From the NCBI GenBank assembly GCA_004173235.1, contig SEAC01000025.1, forward strand, positions 1-64,000: a DNA stretch of 64,000 nucleotides. Reading direction: 5' to 3'. The notes below the pieces were generated by a model that was not told the DNA's origin, did no database searches, and was given only the letters and a program-made list of their open reading frames with translations. This DNA comes from Chitinophagaceae bacterium (GTDB lineage Bacteria; Bacteroidota; Bacteroidia; Chitinophagales; Chitinophagaceae). Made by a program: the position numbers and the translations under genes. Shown here piece by piece: positions 44,498 through 51,914 of the stretch (positions are counted from its first letter, which is position 1; each line of letters opens with the position of its first letter).

Positions 44498-44783
44498 GCG
44501 CGACAACACCAAGCTCGGACTCGGCCTCGGCATCGCCGCTCCCCTGCTTGTGCTGCTGTTCATTTACCTGTTCCGCTTCCGCGACTACAACTTTTCCGAG
44601 TTCCTGCGGCTGCTGCTCAACGAGCGCAGCCTCGTAACGTTCTTCGGTGCCTGGTGCTTTGTAGGAAATATCGCGCTCTTCACCTACTACACCAACACGC
44701 GCCGCCACCTTACCGCACGGGGCATCTTCGTGGTAACGCTCATCATCGGCATCGGCGTGCTGCTGGGCAAAGCCATCATGTAA
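44469..44783 (+). CDS. Small membrane protein between surE and lpxB, 104 aa
   Basis: Three hydrophobic segments (residues about 17-36, 55-73 and 85-102) with a charged N-terminus. It starts at TTG 44469 inside the 3' end of surE; no in-frame ATG exists before the last residue, so the unusual start and the 29-bp overlap imply coupling to surE translation. I do not recognise a named family. Its place beside lpxB suggests an envelope role only by context. Confidence 0.75.
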   Translation: MKAAGTFFLKRDNTKLGLGLGIAAPLLVLLFIYLFRFRDYNFSEFLRLLLNERSLVTFFGAWCFVGNIALFTYYTNTRRHLTARGIFVVTLIIGIGVLLGKAIM

Positions 44784-44823
44784 ATGGTTGATGCCATTCG
44801 TCACCCCATCAGCAGTTCAGCAC

Positions 44824-44863
44824 ATCACCCCATTACCCCATTACCACATTACCCCATTAGCAC
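44824..44863 (+). repeat. 8-bp tandem repeats before lpxB
   Basis: Five units of 8 nt: ATCACCCC, ATTACCCC, ATTACCAC, ATTACCCC and ATTAGCAC. The tract ends 3 bases before the lpxB ATG, so it occupies the whole ribosome-binding region. Changes in copy number could alter lpxB expression. Confidence 0.78.
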
Positions 44864-44866
44864 CAT

Positions 44867-45985
44867 ATGAAGTACTACCTCATTGCCGGTGAAGCTTCGG
44901 GCGACCTGCACGGCAGCAACCTGGTAAAGGAATTGCGCCACAGGGATGATGCGGCCGACATCCGTGCCTGGGGCGGCGACCTCATGGAAGCTGCCGGCGC
45001 AACGCTGGTGAAGCACTACCGCGACCTCGCGTTCATGGGCTTTGTAGAAGTACTGATGAACCTGCGCACCATCCTGCGCAACCTGGCTTTTTGCAAGGAC
45101 GACATCCTGGCCTACAAGCCCGATGTGATCGTGCTCATCGACTACCCGGGCTTCAATCTGCGCGTGGCCGAATGGGCGCGCGAGCAGGGCATCAAGGTGG
45201 TTTATTACATATCGCCACAGGTGTGGGCCTGGAAGGAGAGCCGTGTAAAGAAGATCCGCGCCACGGTTGACAAGATGCTCGTCATCCTTCCGTTTGAAGA
45301 AGCCTGGTATCGCGATCGCTGGGACTACAACGTTGAATTCGTGGGGCACCCGCTGATGCAGGTGGTGAATGAATTTTTAGCCAACCACAAACCCGAAGTG
45401 GAATACCTCAAGCCGGTGATCGCTCTGCTGCCCGGCAGCCGCAAGCAGGAAGTTGCGGTGAAGCTTCCCGTGATGCTCGAAGCAGCAAAGGCATTCCCCG
45501 ACTACCAATTCGTGGTGGCCAAAGCTTCATCGCTCGACGAACTTTTTTACCAGGAACTGCTACAGGCCTACCCTGGCGTGCTGTCGGTGCGCAACGAGAC
45601 GTATGCGCTGCTCGCACAGTCCACAGCTGCACTCGTTACCTCGGGCACGGCCACGCTCGAAACGGCGCTCTTTGGAGTGCCGCAGGTAGTTTGTTATAAA
45701 GGATCCGCGATCTCCTACCAGATAGCGAAGCGGCTTGTGAAGATCAAATACATTTCGCTCGTCAACCTCATTATGGACAAGCCCGTGGTTACGGAACTGA
45801 TCCAGGGCGAATGCAATGCAAAGAACGTGGAGCGCGAGTTGCGGCTCATCCTCTTCAACGAAGCGAAGAAGGCGCAGGTAACCGACGACTACTATGCGCT
45901 GAAACAACTTCTTCAACAGGGCGGCAACGCTTCGGGGAAGGCTGCAGACGCCGTAGTGGAAGTAGCGCGGCTCAGTGGCGGATAG
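44867..45985 (+). CDS. lpxB: Lipid-A-disaccharide synthase
   Basis: Joins UDP-diacylglucosamine and lipid X to make the lipid A disaccharide, at the inner membrane. The 372 residues show the family start YYLIAGEASGDLHG, then DYPGFNLRVAEWA, YYISPQVWAWKESRV, LLPGSRKQEV and SGTATLETALFGVPQVVCYK. The GT-B fold is complete. The gene follows surE and a small membrane protein. Its start is preceded directly by 8-bp repeats with no Shine-Dalgarno. Its 3' end overlaps a small convergent gene by 14 bp. Confidence 0.95.
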   Translation: MKYYLIAGEASGDLHGSNLVKELRHRDDAADIRAWGGDLMEAAGATLVKHYRDLAFMGFVEVLMNLRTILRNLAFCKDDILAYKPDVIVLIDYPGFNLRVAEWAREQGIKVVYYISPQVWAWKESRVKKIRATVDKMLVILPFEEAWYRDRWDYNVEFVGHPLMQVVNEFLANHKPEVEYLKPVIALLPGSRKQEVAVKLPVMLEAAKAFPDYQFVVAKASSLDELFYQELLQAYPGVLSVRNETYALLAQSTAALVTSGTATLETALFGVPQVVCYKGSAISYQIAKRLVKIKYISLVNLIMDKPVVTELIQGECNAKNVERELRLILFNEAKKAQVTDDYYALKQLLQQGGNASGKAADAVVEVARLSGG

Positions 45986-46139
45986 AAAGCTTGATGGCCA
46001 GCACTACGAGCGCGAGCAGGAACAGCAGGATGCTCAGCCGGTTGATGCCGTGCATATAGCTTACCCATTGGCTTTTCGGCCTTGCCGGGTCGGGCTTGCG
46101 GAGGTAGAGGTATTCGGCCAGTTGACGAAGGACGCCCAT
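45972..46139 (-). CDS. Small single-span membrane protein, 55 aa
   Basis: The start at 46139 gives MGVLRQLAEYLYLRKPDPAR, a basic N-terminal half, then MHGINRLSILLFLLALVVLA as the single membrane helix. The pattern 'KKPDP...MHGINRLS' resembles a small Bacteroidota-specific family that I recall as DUF6728; this is from memory and not checked. It overlaps the lpxB 3' end tail to tail by 14 bp. Confidence 0.65.
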   Translation of the reverse strand: MGVLRQLAEYLYLRKPDPARPKSQWVSYMHGINRLSILLFLLALVVLAIKLSIRH

Positions 46140-46195
46140 AGTTTTATGGATTGGTGCAAGTGCAAAGTTCAGCATTTGAACAAGCAGCCTGCAAA

Positions 46196-46237
46196 AAAGT
46201 TGAAACCCGTCCGCATCCGAGCGCTGGCTTCAACTTT
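46196..46237 (-). terminator. Terminator of the MocR-type regulator gene
   Basis: AAAGTTGAA (46196) and TTCAACTTT (46229) form a 9-bp stem. On the minus strand, Ts follow directly. The flank at 46238-46268 is a degenerate 7-nt repeat of TATTC words. Confidence 0.7.
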
Positions 46238-46272
46238 GGATATTCATGTTCGATATTCGCTATTCTTCTCTC

Positions 46273-47715
46273 CTACCCCATCTCCTGCCGGGCGAGCCTT
46301 CCCAACGTCTTCAGCACACCTTCCAGCTTTTCATTCCACACATGTCCATAGCTGAGGCGCATGCAATGATGGTATTGGTCCTGGAGCGTAAACATCCGGC
46401 CCGGCGCTATGGAGATCTTTTGCTTCAACGCCGACTCATACAACGAAGAAACATGAATGCGTTTGTCGAGCTCGATCCACAGCACGAAGCCTCCCTGCGG
46501 ACGGCTCACGCGCGTGCCCTCGGGAAAGTATTCGCTGATGGCGCGGATGAACTGGAACGAATTGGCCTGCAACGTTTGCCGCAGGCGGCGCAGGTGCGTT
46601 TCATACCGGCCATTTTCGAGAAAGTTTGCGATGACCTCCTGCGTGAGCGTTGTGGACGACACGGAGTGGAACATTTTCAGTTTGATGATCTTCTCCTTGT
46701 ACCGTCCGGGGGCCACCCAACCTACGCGATAGCCGGGCGCGAGCGTTTTCGACACCGACCCGCACCACAAAACATTGCCGCTTTCATCGTAGGTCTTGCA
46801 GCTTTTCGGCCGCGATGCACCGAAATAGGTTTCGCCATAAAGATCATCCTCGATAAGAGGAACGCCGTAATGATCGAGCAGACGCACCACTTCTTTCTTG
46901 TGCGCATCGGGCATGCAGGAGCCGAGCGGATTGTTGAAATTGGAAACCAGCAGGCACACCTGGATCTTGCCGGCCTTCACCACCTTCGACAATGCGTTAA
47001 TGTCCACTCCTGTTTGCGGGTGCGTGGGCAGTTCCAATACTTTCAGTCCAAGGGAGCGCGCCAGCTGCAGGATGCCGAAGTACACGGGGCTTTCCACGGC
47101 GATGGTGTCACCGGCTTTTGCCACCGCCAGCAGTGAAAAGCTGAGTGCATTCATGCAGCCTGCGGTTGTCACCACATCCTCTTCGGTGAGCCGCCCCTGC
47201 CACGTGATGGCCCACCGGGCCACCTGCCGGCGCAACTTACGGCTGCCCTGCACTTCTTCATATTCAGTGCCGCTTCCCGGAAGGTCGCGGATGGCCTGCA
47301 CAAGGGCTTTGTTGAGCCGAGGTATGGGCAAAAGATCGTTGGCAGGAACGCCCAGCGATAGCATCGTGCCATGCTTCTGCCCGATGTAGTTATACACCTT
47401 GCGGATGATCTCGTCGGGCTCGTTACTTTCCGTCCACACAGAAGGCGTGCTCACCTCCGGAACCGGTGCCATCCGCTGGTGCCAGAAGCTGACATAGTAG
47501 CCGGATTGCGGACGCGATTCGATGAGCGCTTTCTTCTCGAGCTCAAGGTAGGCCTGTAGCACGGTGCTCATGCTGATGCCCTGCTCGCGGCAAAGCGTGC
47601 GCACGGAAGGCAGCCGGTCGCCGGCCTTCAACACGCCATTACGTATCTGCAGCTCGATGCTGCCGGCAAGTTGCTGGTATACGTATTCGGGGCGCGGGGG
47701 TTTAACTAAAGCCAT
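46273..47715 (-). CDS. MocR-type (GntR-HTH/aminotransferase-like) transcriptional regulator, 480 aa
   Basis: A GntR winged helix (residues about 12-75, LPSVRTLCREQGISMSTVLQAY) is fused to a fold-type I aminotransferase-like domain. The PLP lysine lies in CGSVSKTLAPGYR. MocR proteins sense PLP or amino-compound ligands and regulate adjacent, often divergent, genes. Here the divergent neighbour is ilvE, and two CCGGTC direct repeats lie at 47882 and 47912. The start at 47715 is chosen over an ATG at 47754, because the longer version would be encoded by heptamer repeat DNA. Confidence 0.9.
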   Translation of the reverse strand: MALVKPPRPEYVYQQLAGSIELQIRNGVLKAGDRLPSVRTLCREQGISMSTVLQAYLELEKKALIESRPQSGYYVSFWHQRMAPVPEVSTPSVWTESNEPDEIIRKVYNYIGQKHGTMLSLGVPANDLLPIPRLNKALVQAIRDLPGSGTEYEEVQGSRKLRRQVARWAITWQGRLTEEDVVTTAGCMNALSFSLLAVAKAGDTIAVESPVYFGILQLARSLGLKVLELPTHPQTGVDINALSKVVKAGKIQVCLLVSNFNNPLGSCMPDAHKKEVVRLLDHYGVPLIEDDLYGETYFGASRPKSCKTYDESGNVLWCGSVSKTLAPGYRVGWVAPGRYKEKIIKLKMFHSVSSTTLTQEVIANFLENGRYETHLRRLRQTLQANSFQFIRAISEYFPEGTRVSRPQGGFVLWIELDKRIHVSSLYESALKQKISIAPGRMFTLQDQYHHCMRLSYGHVWNEKLEGVLKTLGRLARQEMG

Positions 47716-47734
47716 GGTATTGGGGTTTATAAAT

Positions 47735-47870
47735 CGTGAATCGTCAATCGTCAATAGATGCCCTTAAAACCTGAATGCATCGACTTCTCCCTTCGCTTCG
47801 CGAAGGCACCTTTAGCCGCATCGCTATCACGGAGAGAACTGAACTCACGATTGACGATTCACGATTCACG
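47735..47870. repeat. Heptamer-arm inverted repeat element, copy C
   Basis: The left arm is CGTGAAT plus two CGTCAAT (47735-47755). The right arm is ATTGACG plus two ATTCACG (47850-47870). The centre differs from copies A and B, but again holds a hairpin, CCTTCGC-TTC-GCGAAGG (47790-47806). It lies in the divergent promoter region between the MocR gene and ilvE. Confidence 0.83.
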
Positions 47871-47881
47871 CTAAAACTGTT

Positions 47882-47917
47882 CCGGTCAAAATTATCCGTT
47901 TTGTATCTGTACCGGTC
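47882..47917. promoter_or_regulatory. Candidate MocR operator: two CCGGTC direct repeats
   Basis: CCGGTC at 47882-47887 and 47912-47917 are spaced 30 bp apart, about three helical turns, in the same orientation. MocR regulators commonly bind direct repeats on one DNA face near divergent promoters. No footprint is available, so this is inference. Confidence 0.4.
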
Positions 47918-47975
47918 GATTTTTTGTTTCCACTTTTGGGGTGTAATCCGGGTTGGATTGCCTAAACATTTTGTT

Positions 47976-49001
47976 ATGCCCACAACCACCAGCGCCGTTT
48001 CCGAAAAGCTTGCCTTCGGAACAACCGTTGCCGATCATATGCTCAACGCCACGTACGACCGTGGCGCGTGGAGCGAAGGGAACATCGAAGCCTACCACAC
48101 CCTGCAGCTCGCTCCAACCGCAATGGTGCTGCACTATGGCCAGAGCATCTTTGAAGGAATGAAAGCCTTCCGGATGACCGACGGCCGCGTGTCCATCTTC
48201 CGCATCAGGAAACACTGGCAGCGCTTCTGCGCGTCGGCCGACCGCATGTGCATGCCCGCGATACCTGAAGAATTGTTTACGGAAGGACTGAAAGCGCTTG
48301 TAGCAAAAGATGCAGCATGGGTGCCCGAGGCTCCCGATGGCGCGCTCTACCTGCGTCCCTTTCTGTTTGCCACCGAAGAACGCTTCGGCGTTGGCGTTTC
48401 GGAACGCTACCAATTCATCACGTTCAGCGGTCCTGTGCAGGGTCTTTACGACAAGCCGCTGCGCGTGAAAGTTGAAGACCGCTACATCCGCGCAGCGCAT
48501 GGCGGCGTCGGGTATGCAAAGTGCGCGGGCAACTACGGCGGCGCCTTGTATCCAACGCAGCTGGCAAAGAAGGAAGGCTACGACCAGGTGTTGTGGACCG
48601 ATGGAAGCCCCGACCTCAACATCGAAGAATCGGGTACGATGAACGTAGCCTTCGTCATCAATGGAACGCTGGTTACGCCCGCACTTTCCGATACGATCCT
48701 TGACGGCGTCACGCGTGATTCGTTCATCACCATCGCCCGCGAATGGGGTATGCCGGTTGAAGAGCGCACCCTATCTGCATGGGAGCTTGTAGACGCTGCT
48801 GCGCGTGGCGAGCTGGAAGAAGCCTTTGGTTTTGGAACGGCTGCTGTGGCCGCACCCATCGCGCTGATCGCTGTGAAGGAAAAAGAACTGCGGCTGCCCG
48901 CGCTGACAGAAGATGCTTTTTGCATGCGCGCACGCCGCCACCTGGGCGACATCCGGCGCGGCCTCGCGCCCGACCGCTACAGCTGGAACACGATCGTATA
49001 A
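47976..49001 (+). CDS. ilvE: Branched-chain amino acid aminotransferase
   Basis: A fold-type IV PLP enzyme that transaminates Leu, Ile and Val. The 341 residues have LHYGQSIFEGMKAFR, YLRPFLFATE, the PLP lysine in YAKCAGNYGG, DLNIEESGTMNVAFV and GFGTAAVAAPI. The start at 47976 removes an upstream extension that would be translated repeat DNA. It is divergent from a MocR-type regulator which probably controls it. A 14-bp-stem terminator follows at 49013. Confidence 0.94.
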   Translation: MPTTTSAVSEKLAFGTTVADHMLNATYDRGAWSEGNIEAYHTLQLAPTAMVLHYGQSIFEGMKAFRMTDGRVSIFRIRKHWQRFCASADRMCMPAIPEELFTEGLKALVAKDAAWVPEAPDGALYLRPFLFATEERFGVGVSERYQFITFSGPVQGLYDKPLRVKVEDRYIRAAHGGVGYAKCAGNYGGALYPTQLAKKEGYDQVLWTDGSPDLNIEESGTMNVAFVINGTLVTPALSDTILDGVTRDSFITIAREWGMPVEERTLSAWELVDAAARGELEEAFGFGTAAVAAPIALIAVKEKELRLPALTEDAFCMRARRHLGDIRRGLAPDRYSWNTIV

Positions 49002-49012
49002 ATACATCCGCA

Positions 49013-49047
49013 CAGAAAGAGCCCGCCCCTGGAGCGGGCTCTTTCTG
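49013..49047 (+). terminator. Terminator of ilvE
   Basis: A perfect 14-bp stem (CAGAAAGAGCCCGC with GCGGGCTCTTTCTG) closes on a 7-nt loop. The stem itself ends in a T-rich stretch, so it may work in both directions. Confidence 0.85.
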
Positions 49048-49086
49048 TGAGCGCGAATGGCTACCTTCCCTACCTAAGTCCTCGTT

Positions 49087-49287
49087 ATGGAAATCGTTAT
49101 CCTTCTGCTCGCGGTTATCACGCCTTTGCTTATCTCGTACTTCCTTTCGCGCGGCATTTATCAGGGCATGAAGCGACGGGAGCAAGGCGGCGCGCTTGCC
49201 GTATCGATCATTGTGTTCCTGGTGCTGCTGGCACTGATGTTTGGCGGACTTTTCCTATGGGCATTTTCCGCCTTTGATCGGGGCTAG
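49087..49287 (+). CDS. Small two-span membrane protein, 66 aa
   Basis: Two hydrophobic helices (residues about 2-22 and 37-60) are joined by a basic loop (SRGIYQGMKRREQGG). A -7-like TACCTTCC lies 18 bp upstream. No family recognised. Its last 80 bp overlap the convergent DUF2306-like gene, so one of the two ends may be mis-set. The hydrophobic pattern supports this small gene; the opposing tail is a polar extension. Confidence 0.6.
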   Translation: MEIVILLLAVITPLLISYFLSRGIYQGMKRREQGGALAVSIIVFLVLLALMFGGLFLWAFSAFDRG

Positions 49288-49924
49288 ACCTGGTGCTTCG
49301 TCTATGCCGGACCATCCACTCCGCCAGCAACAGGTTGGGCACAAACCCAAGCCACGCATCGATCTGGTAGATCAATGCGGGCGTAAGCGCAGTGAAGGAG
49401 AAGAATACAATTTTCCAGCTGCGCAAGGTGAGCGCAGAGAGCGTAAGCGCATAGCTGCGGATCATAAAATCCCGATGCGCATGGAAGTTGCCGCTGCGTG
49501 CAGATGAATAGCCTTTCCACGTGAAGACGGCCCATAGCACATCCAACAAAACGAACGCGATCTTCGAGGGAATTCCTCCGTTGGCATATACGGCGAGCAC
49601 AAAACCCGCGGGCACATTTACGAGCAGGATGCCGGCAACGTAAACGCGGCCCATCCAGCGATGAAGCCTGGGATAACTGCTCCGCGCCTGCGTCGAAAAT
49701 TGTATGAAACCGGCAAGCAACGTAAGAAGGCTGCTGAACACGTGCGTGTAAAATGCAGCCTTCCACAACGGGATGTTCACATAGGGCTGCTTCAAAGCGA
49801 GGAAACCAGCGCCATCATCAAACGCGGTATAGCGCAGGATGGACCGCAGCATCAGCAGCGTGCCGAGGCAGAGCAGGAAATAGATGGCGGCAGCTTTGAA
49901 GGTCTGCAGGAAGAGAGCGCGCAT
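49208..49924 (-). CDS. DUF2306-like membrane protein, 238 aa
   Basis: Seven or so hydrophobic segments, with the family-like pattern KAAFYTHVFSSLLTLLAGFIQF, LHRWMGRVYV and HRDFMIRSYALTLSALTLR. The histidines in these segments are typical of DUF2306. The function of the family is unknown. The last 33 residues (after RHRRSTR) are polar and run antisense to the small gene at 49087. It begins 6 bp after the 71-residue membrane protein gene, so the two are probably cotranscribed. Confidence 0.8.
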   Translation of the reverse strand: MRALFLQTFKAAAIYFLLCLGTLLMLRSILRYTAFDDGAGFLALKQPYVNIPLWKAAFYTHVFSSLLTLLAGFIQFSTQARSSYPRLHRWMGRVYVAGILLVNVPAGFVLAVYANGGIPSKIAFVLLDVLWAVFTWKGYSSARSGNFHAHRDFMIRSYALTLSALTLRSWKIVFFSFTALTPALIYQIDAWLGFVPNLLLAEWMVRHRRSTRSSPDQRRKMPIGKVRQTSVPAAPGTQ

Positions 49925-49930
49925 ACCGGG

Positions 49931-50146
49931 TCAATGCAGCACGCGGTCAGCAGCTTCCTCGGCATTCACATCGCGCACTTCCTTGAAGTACGATAGGGCT
50001 ACCATCAGCAACCCAAACAGGATGAAGATGCCTCCACACCATTTGTTGACGGCCGCTCCTTCCGAAAATCCATACACGAGCAGGAGGATGCCGGCAATCG
50101 AAAAGAAGGCGCCGATGACGAAACGCAGGTCGAATAGTCTTTCCAT
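49931..50146 (-). CDS. Small two-span membrane protein, 71 aa
   Basis: Two hydrophobic helices (residues about 8-28 and 36-54), GAFFSIAGILLLVYGF and GGIFILFGLLMVALSYF, then an acidic tail. No named family recognised. It lies between the sodium symporter (separated by a repeat element) and the DUF2306-like gene, 6 bp from the latter. Confidence 0.72.
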   Translation of the reverse strand: MERLFDLRFVIGAFFSIAGILLLVYGFSEGAAVNKWCGGIFILFGLLMVALSYFKEVRDVNAEEAADRVLH

Positions 50147-50158
50147 GTTAGCGAATTA

Positions 50159-50233
50159 AAAAGTCAAAAGTCAAAAGCTGTTTTGGTAACAAAGGGATAT
50201 CCCCTTTTTGAATTTTGAATTTTGACTTTTGAC
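50159..50233. repeat. Arm-hairpin-arm repeat element with AAAAGTC words
   Basis: The left arm is AAAAGTC twice plus AAAAGC (50159-50178). The right arm is TTTTGAA twice and TTTTGAC twice (50206-50233), the inverted complement of the left. The centre holds a hairpin AAAGGG-ATATC-CCCTTT (50191-50207). The right arm ends exactly at the stop codon of the symporter gene. Same architecture as the 18980 family, with different 7-mer words. Confidence 0.82.
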
Positions 50234-51889
50234 TCAATAAAAGATAACGTTCAAAATCAAAGTAACGATAAGCACTGCCACTCCGAGCCACAGCGGGTTT
50301 TTATACCACACTTTCGCACGGTCTTGCTGTTTGGGCGTGAGGCTGTATACGAGTCCGCGCAATTCTTCGTCGGCTTTGGGACGTGTAGCAAGGCTTACCA
50401 GCGCGGTTACCAGCAGGCAAACGAGGAAGGCGATCCAGGCGATGTTGAATGCCTGCGAGGTGCCCGAGTAAAACTCGTGCACTTTGCCAAGCCATCCGCC
50501 CTTGCCCTCGGCAACGGTAAGTCCATGGGTGAGCGCTGCTGCGAATGTTCCTGCAAGCAGTCCCCAGAAGGCGCCGTGGCCGGTTGTACGCTTCCAGAAC
50601 ATGCCGAGAAAGAACGTGGCGAACAGCGGTGCATTTACAAACGAAAACACAAGCTGCAACAGGTCCATGATGGAGTTGAAGCCTTCCGCAACATACGCCG
50701 TGAGCACCGACAACAGTATTCCTACAACAGTGGTGGCCTTACCAACGGCGAGGTAGTGCGCCTCACTCGCATTCTTCCTGATGTGCGACTGGTAAATGTC
50801 GAAGGTCCAAACGGTATTGAAAGCAGTTACGTTGCCTGCCATGCCGCTCATGAAAGAGGCAATGAGTGCGGTAATGCCCACTCCGAGGATACCACTCGGG
50901 TAGAGCTTGGAAAGCAGCAGCGGGAGGGTCATGTTGTAGTCGGGTCCACCATCCTTGAGTGGAAGCTCGAAGCCGGTGCCGGTTTTTTGCAGCGCAAGCA
51001 GGATGATGCCTGGAAGGATGACCACCGCGGGCATCAGGATCTTAGGAACGGCCGCAATTATGGGCGTACGTCGTGCTTCGTTGAGGTTGCGCGAGATCAT
51101 GGCGCGCTGCACCACGAGGAAGTCTGTGCACCAGTAGCCGAACGCGAGCACGAAGCCGAGACCGAACACCATCGAGAAGGCATCCACGCCCATCTTGTTG
51201 GTACTCGCATGTCCCATGCCTTTCCACAGGTGCAGGTAGGCGTCGTCTACGTTGGCCTTAATGCCCTGCCAGCCGCCCGCCTGCTCCATCCCGATATACA
51301 CGAGTGGCGCGATGCCCAGCACGATGAGAAAGAACTGCAGCACCTCGTTGTATACCGCGCTGGTCAATCCGCCGAGATAAGTGTAAGCAAGCACGATGCC
51401 CGCCGCCACCCAGATGGACACGTTGAAGTCCCAGCCCAATATGGTGCGCAGTAAAATGGCGAGCGCATACAGCGACACGCCCGAAGAGAACACCGTCATC
51501 ACCGCGAATGTTACGGCATTGAACGTGCGTGTTTTTTCATCGAAGCGCAGCTTCAGGTATTCGGGCACCGATCGTGCGCGGCTGCCGTAATAAAAGGGCA
51601 TCATGTAAATGCCAAGGAAAATCATGGCGAAGGCAGCGCCGAGCCAGTAGAAGTGGGTGGTATACAAGCCATACTTGGCACCATTCGCAGCCATTCCCAG
51701 CACTTCCTGCGCGCCGAGGTTGGCGGAGATGAACGCGAGCGATGTGATCCACAGGGGGATCGAGCGGTTGCTCATTAAAAAGTCGTTGCCGGTGCGCACC
51801 CGTCTTTTCAAAAGCAGGCCGATGCCGATTACGAAGAGAAAGTAGAGTGCGATGATGCCATAATCGATCGCGCGGAGCTGGAGGTTCAT
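50234..51889 (-). CDS. Sodium:solute symporter (SSS/SGLT family), 551 aa
   Basis: An inner-membrane Na+-coupled importer with about 14 hydrophobic segments. Family features include GNDFLMSNRSIPLWITSLAF near the N-terminus, SVPEYLKLRFD, and GGLTSAVYNEVLQFFLI. It begins 25 bp after the GH2-GH53 gene, so it is the transporter of the galactan operon and probably takes up galactose or short galacto-oligosaccharides. The SGLT family includes known galactose carriers. A repeat element abuts its stop codon. Confidence 0.92.
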   Translation of the reverse strand: MNLQLRAIDYGIIALYFLFVIGIGLLLKRRVRTGNDFLMSNRSIPLWITSLAFISANLGAQEVLGMAANGAKYGLYTTHFYWLGAAFAMIFLGIYMMPFYYGSRARSVPEYLKLRFDEKTRTFNAVTFAVMTVFSSGVSLYALAILLRTILGWDFNVSIWVAAGIVLAYTYLGGLTSAVYNEVLQFFLIVLGIAPLVYIGMEQAGGWQGIKANVDDAYLHLWKGMGHASTNKMGVDAFSMVFGLGFVLAFGYWCTDFLVVQRAMISRNLNEARRTPIIAAVPKILMPAVVILPGIILLALQKTGTGFELPLKDGGPDYNMTLPLLLSKLYPSGILGVGITALIASFMSGMAGNVTAFNTVWTFDIYQSHIRKNASEAHYLAVGKATTVVGILLSVLTAYVAEGFNSIMDLLQLVFSFVNAPLFATFFLGMFWKRTTGHGAFWGLLAGTFAAALTHGLTVAEGKGGWLGKVHEFYSGTSQAFNIAWIAFLVCLLVTALVSLATRPKADEELRGLVYSLTPKQQDRAKVWYKNPLWLGVAVLIVTLILNVIFY

Positions 51890-51914
51890 AAGCTTGTTCA
51901 GTTATGCTTTTGGT

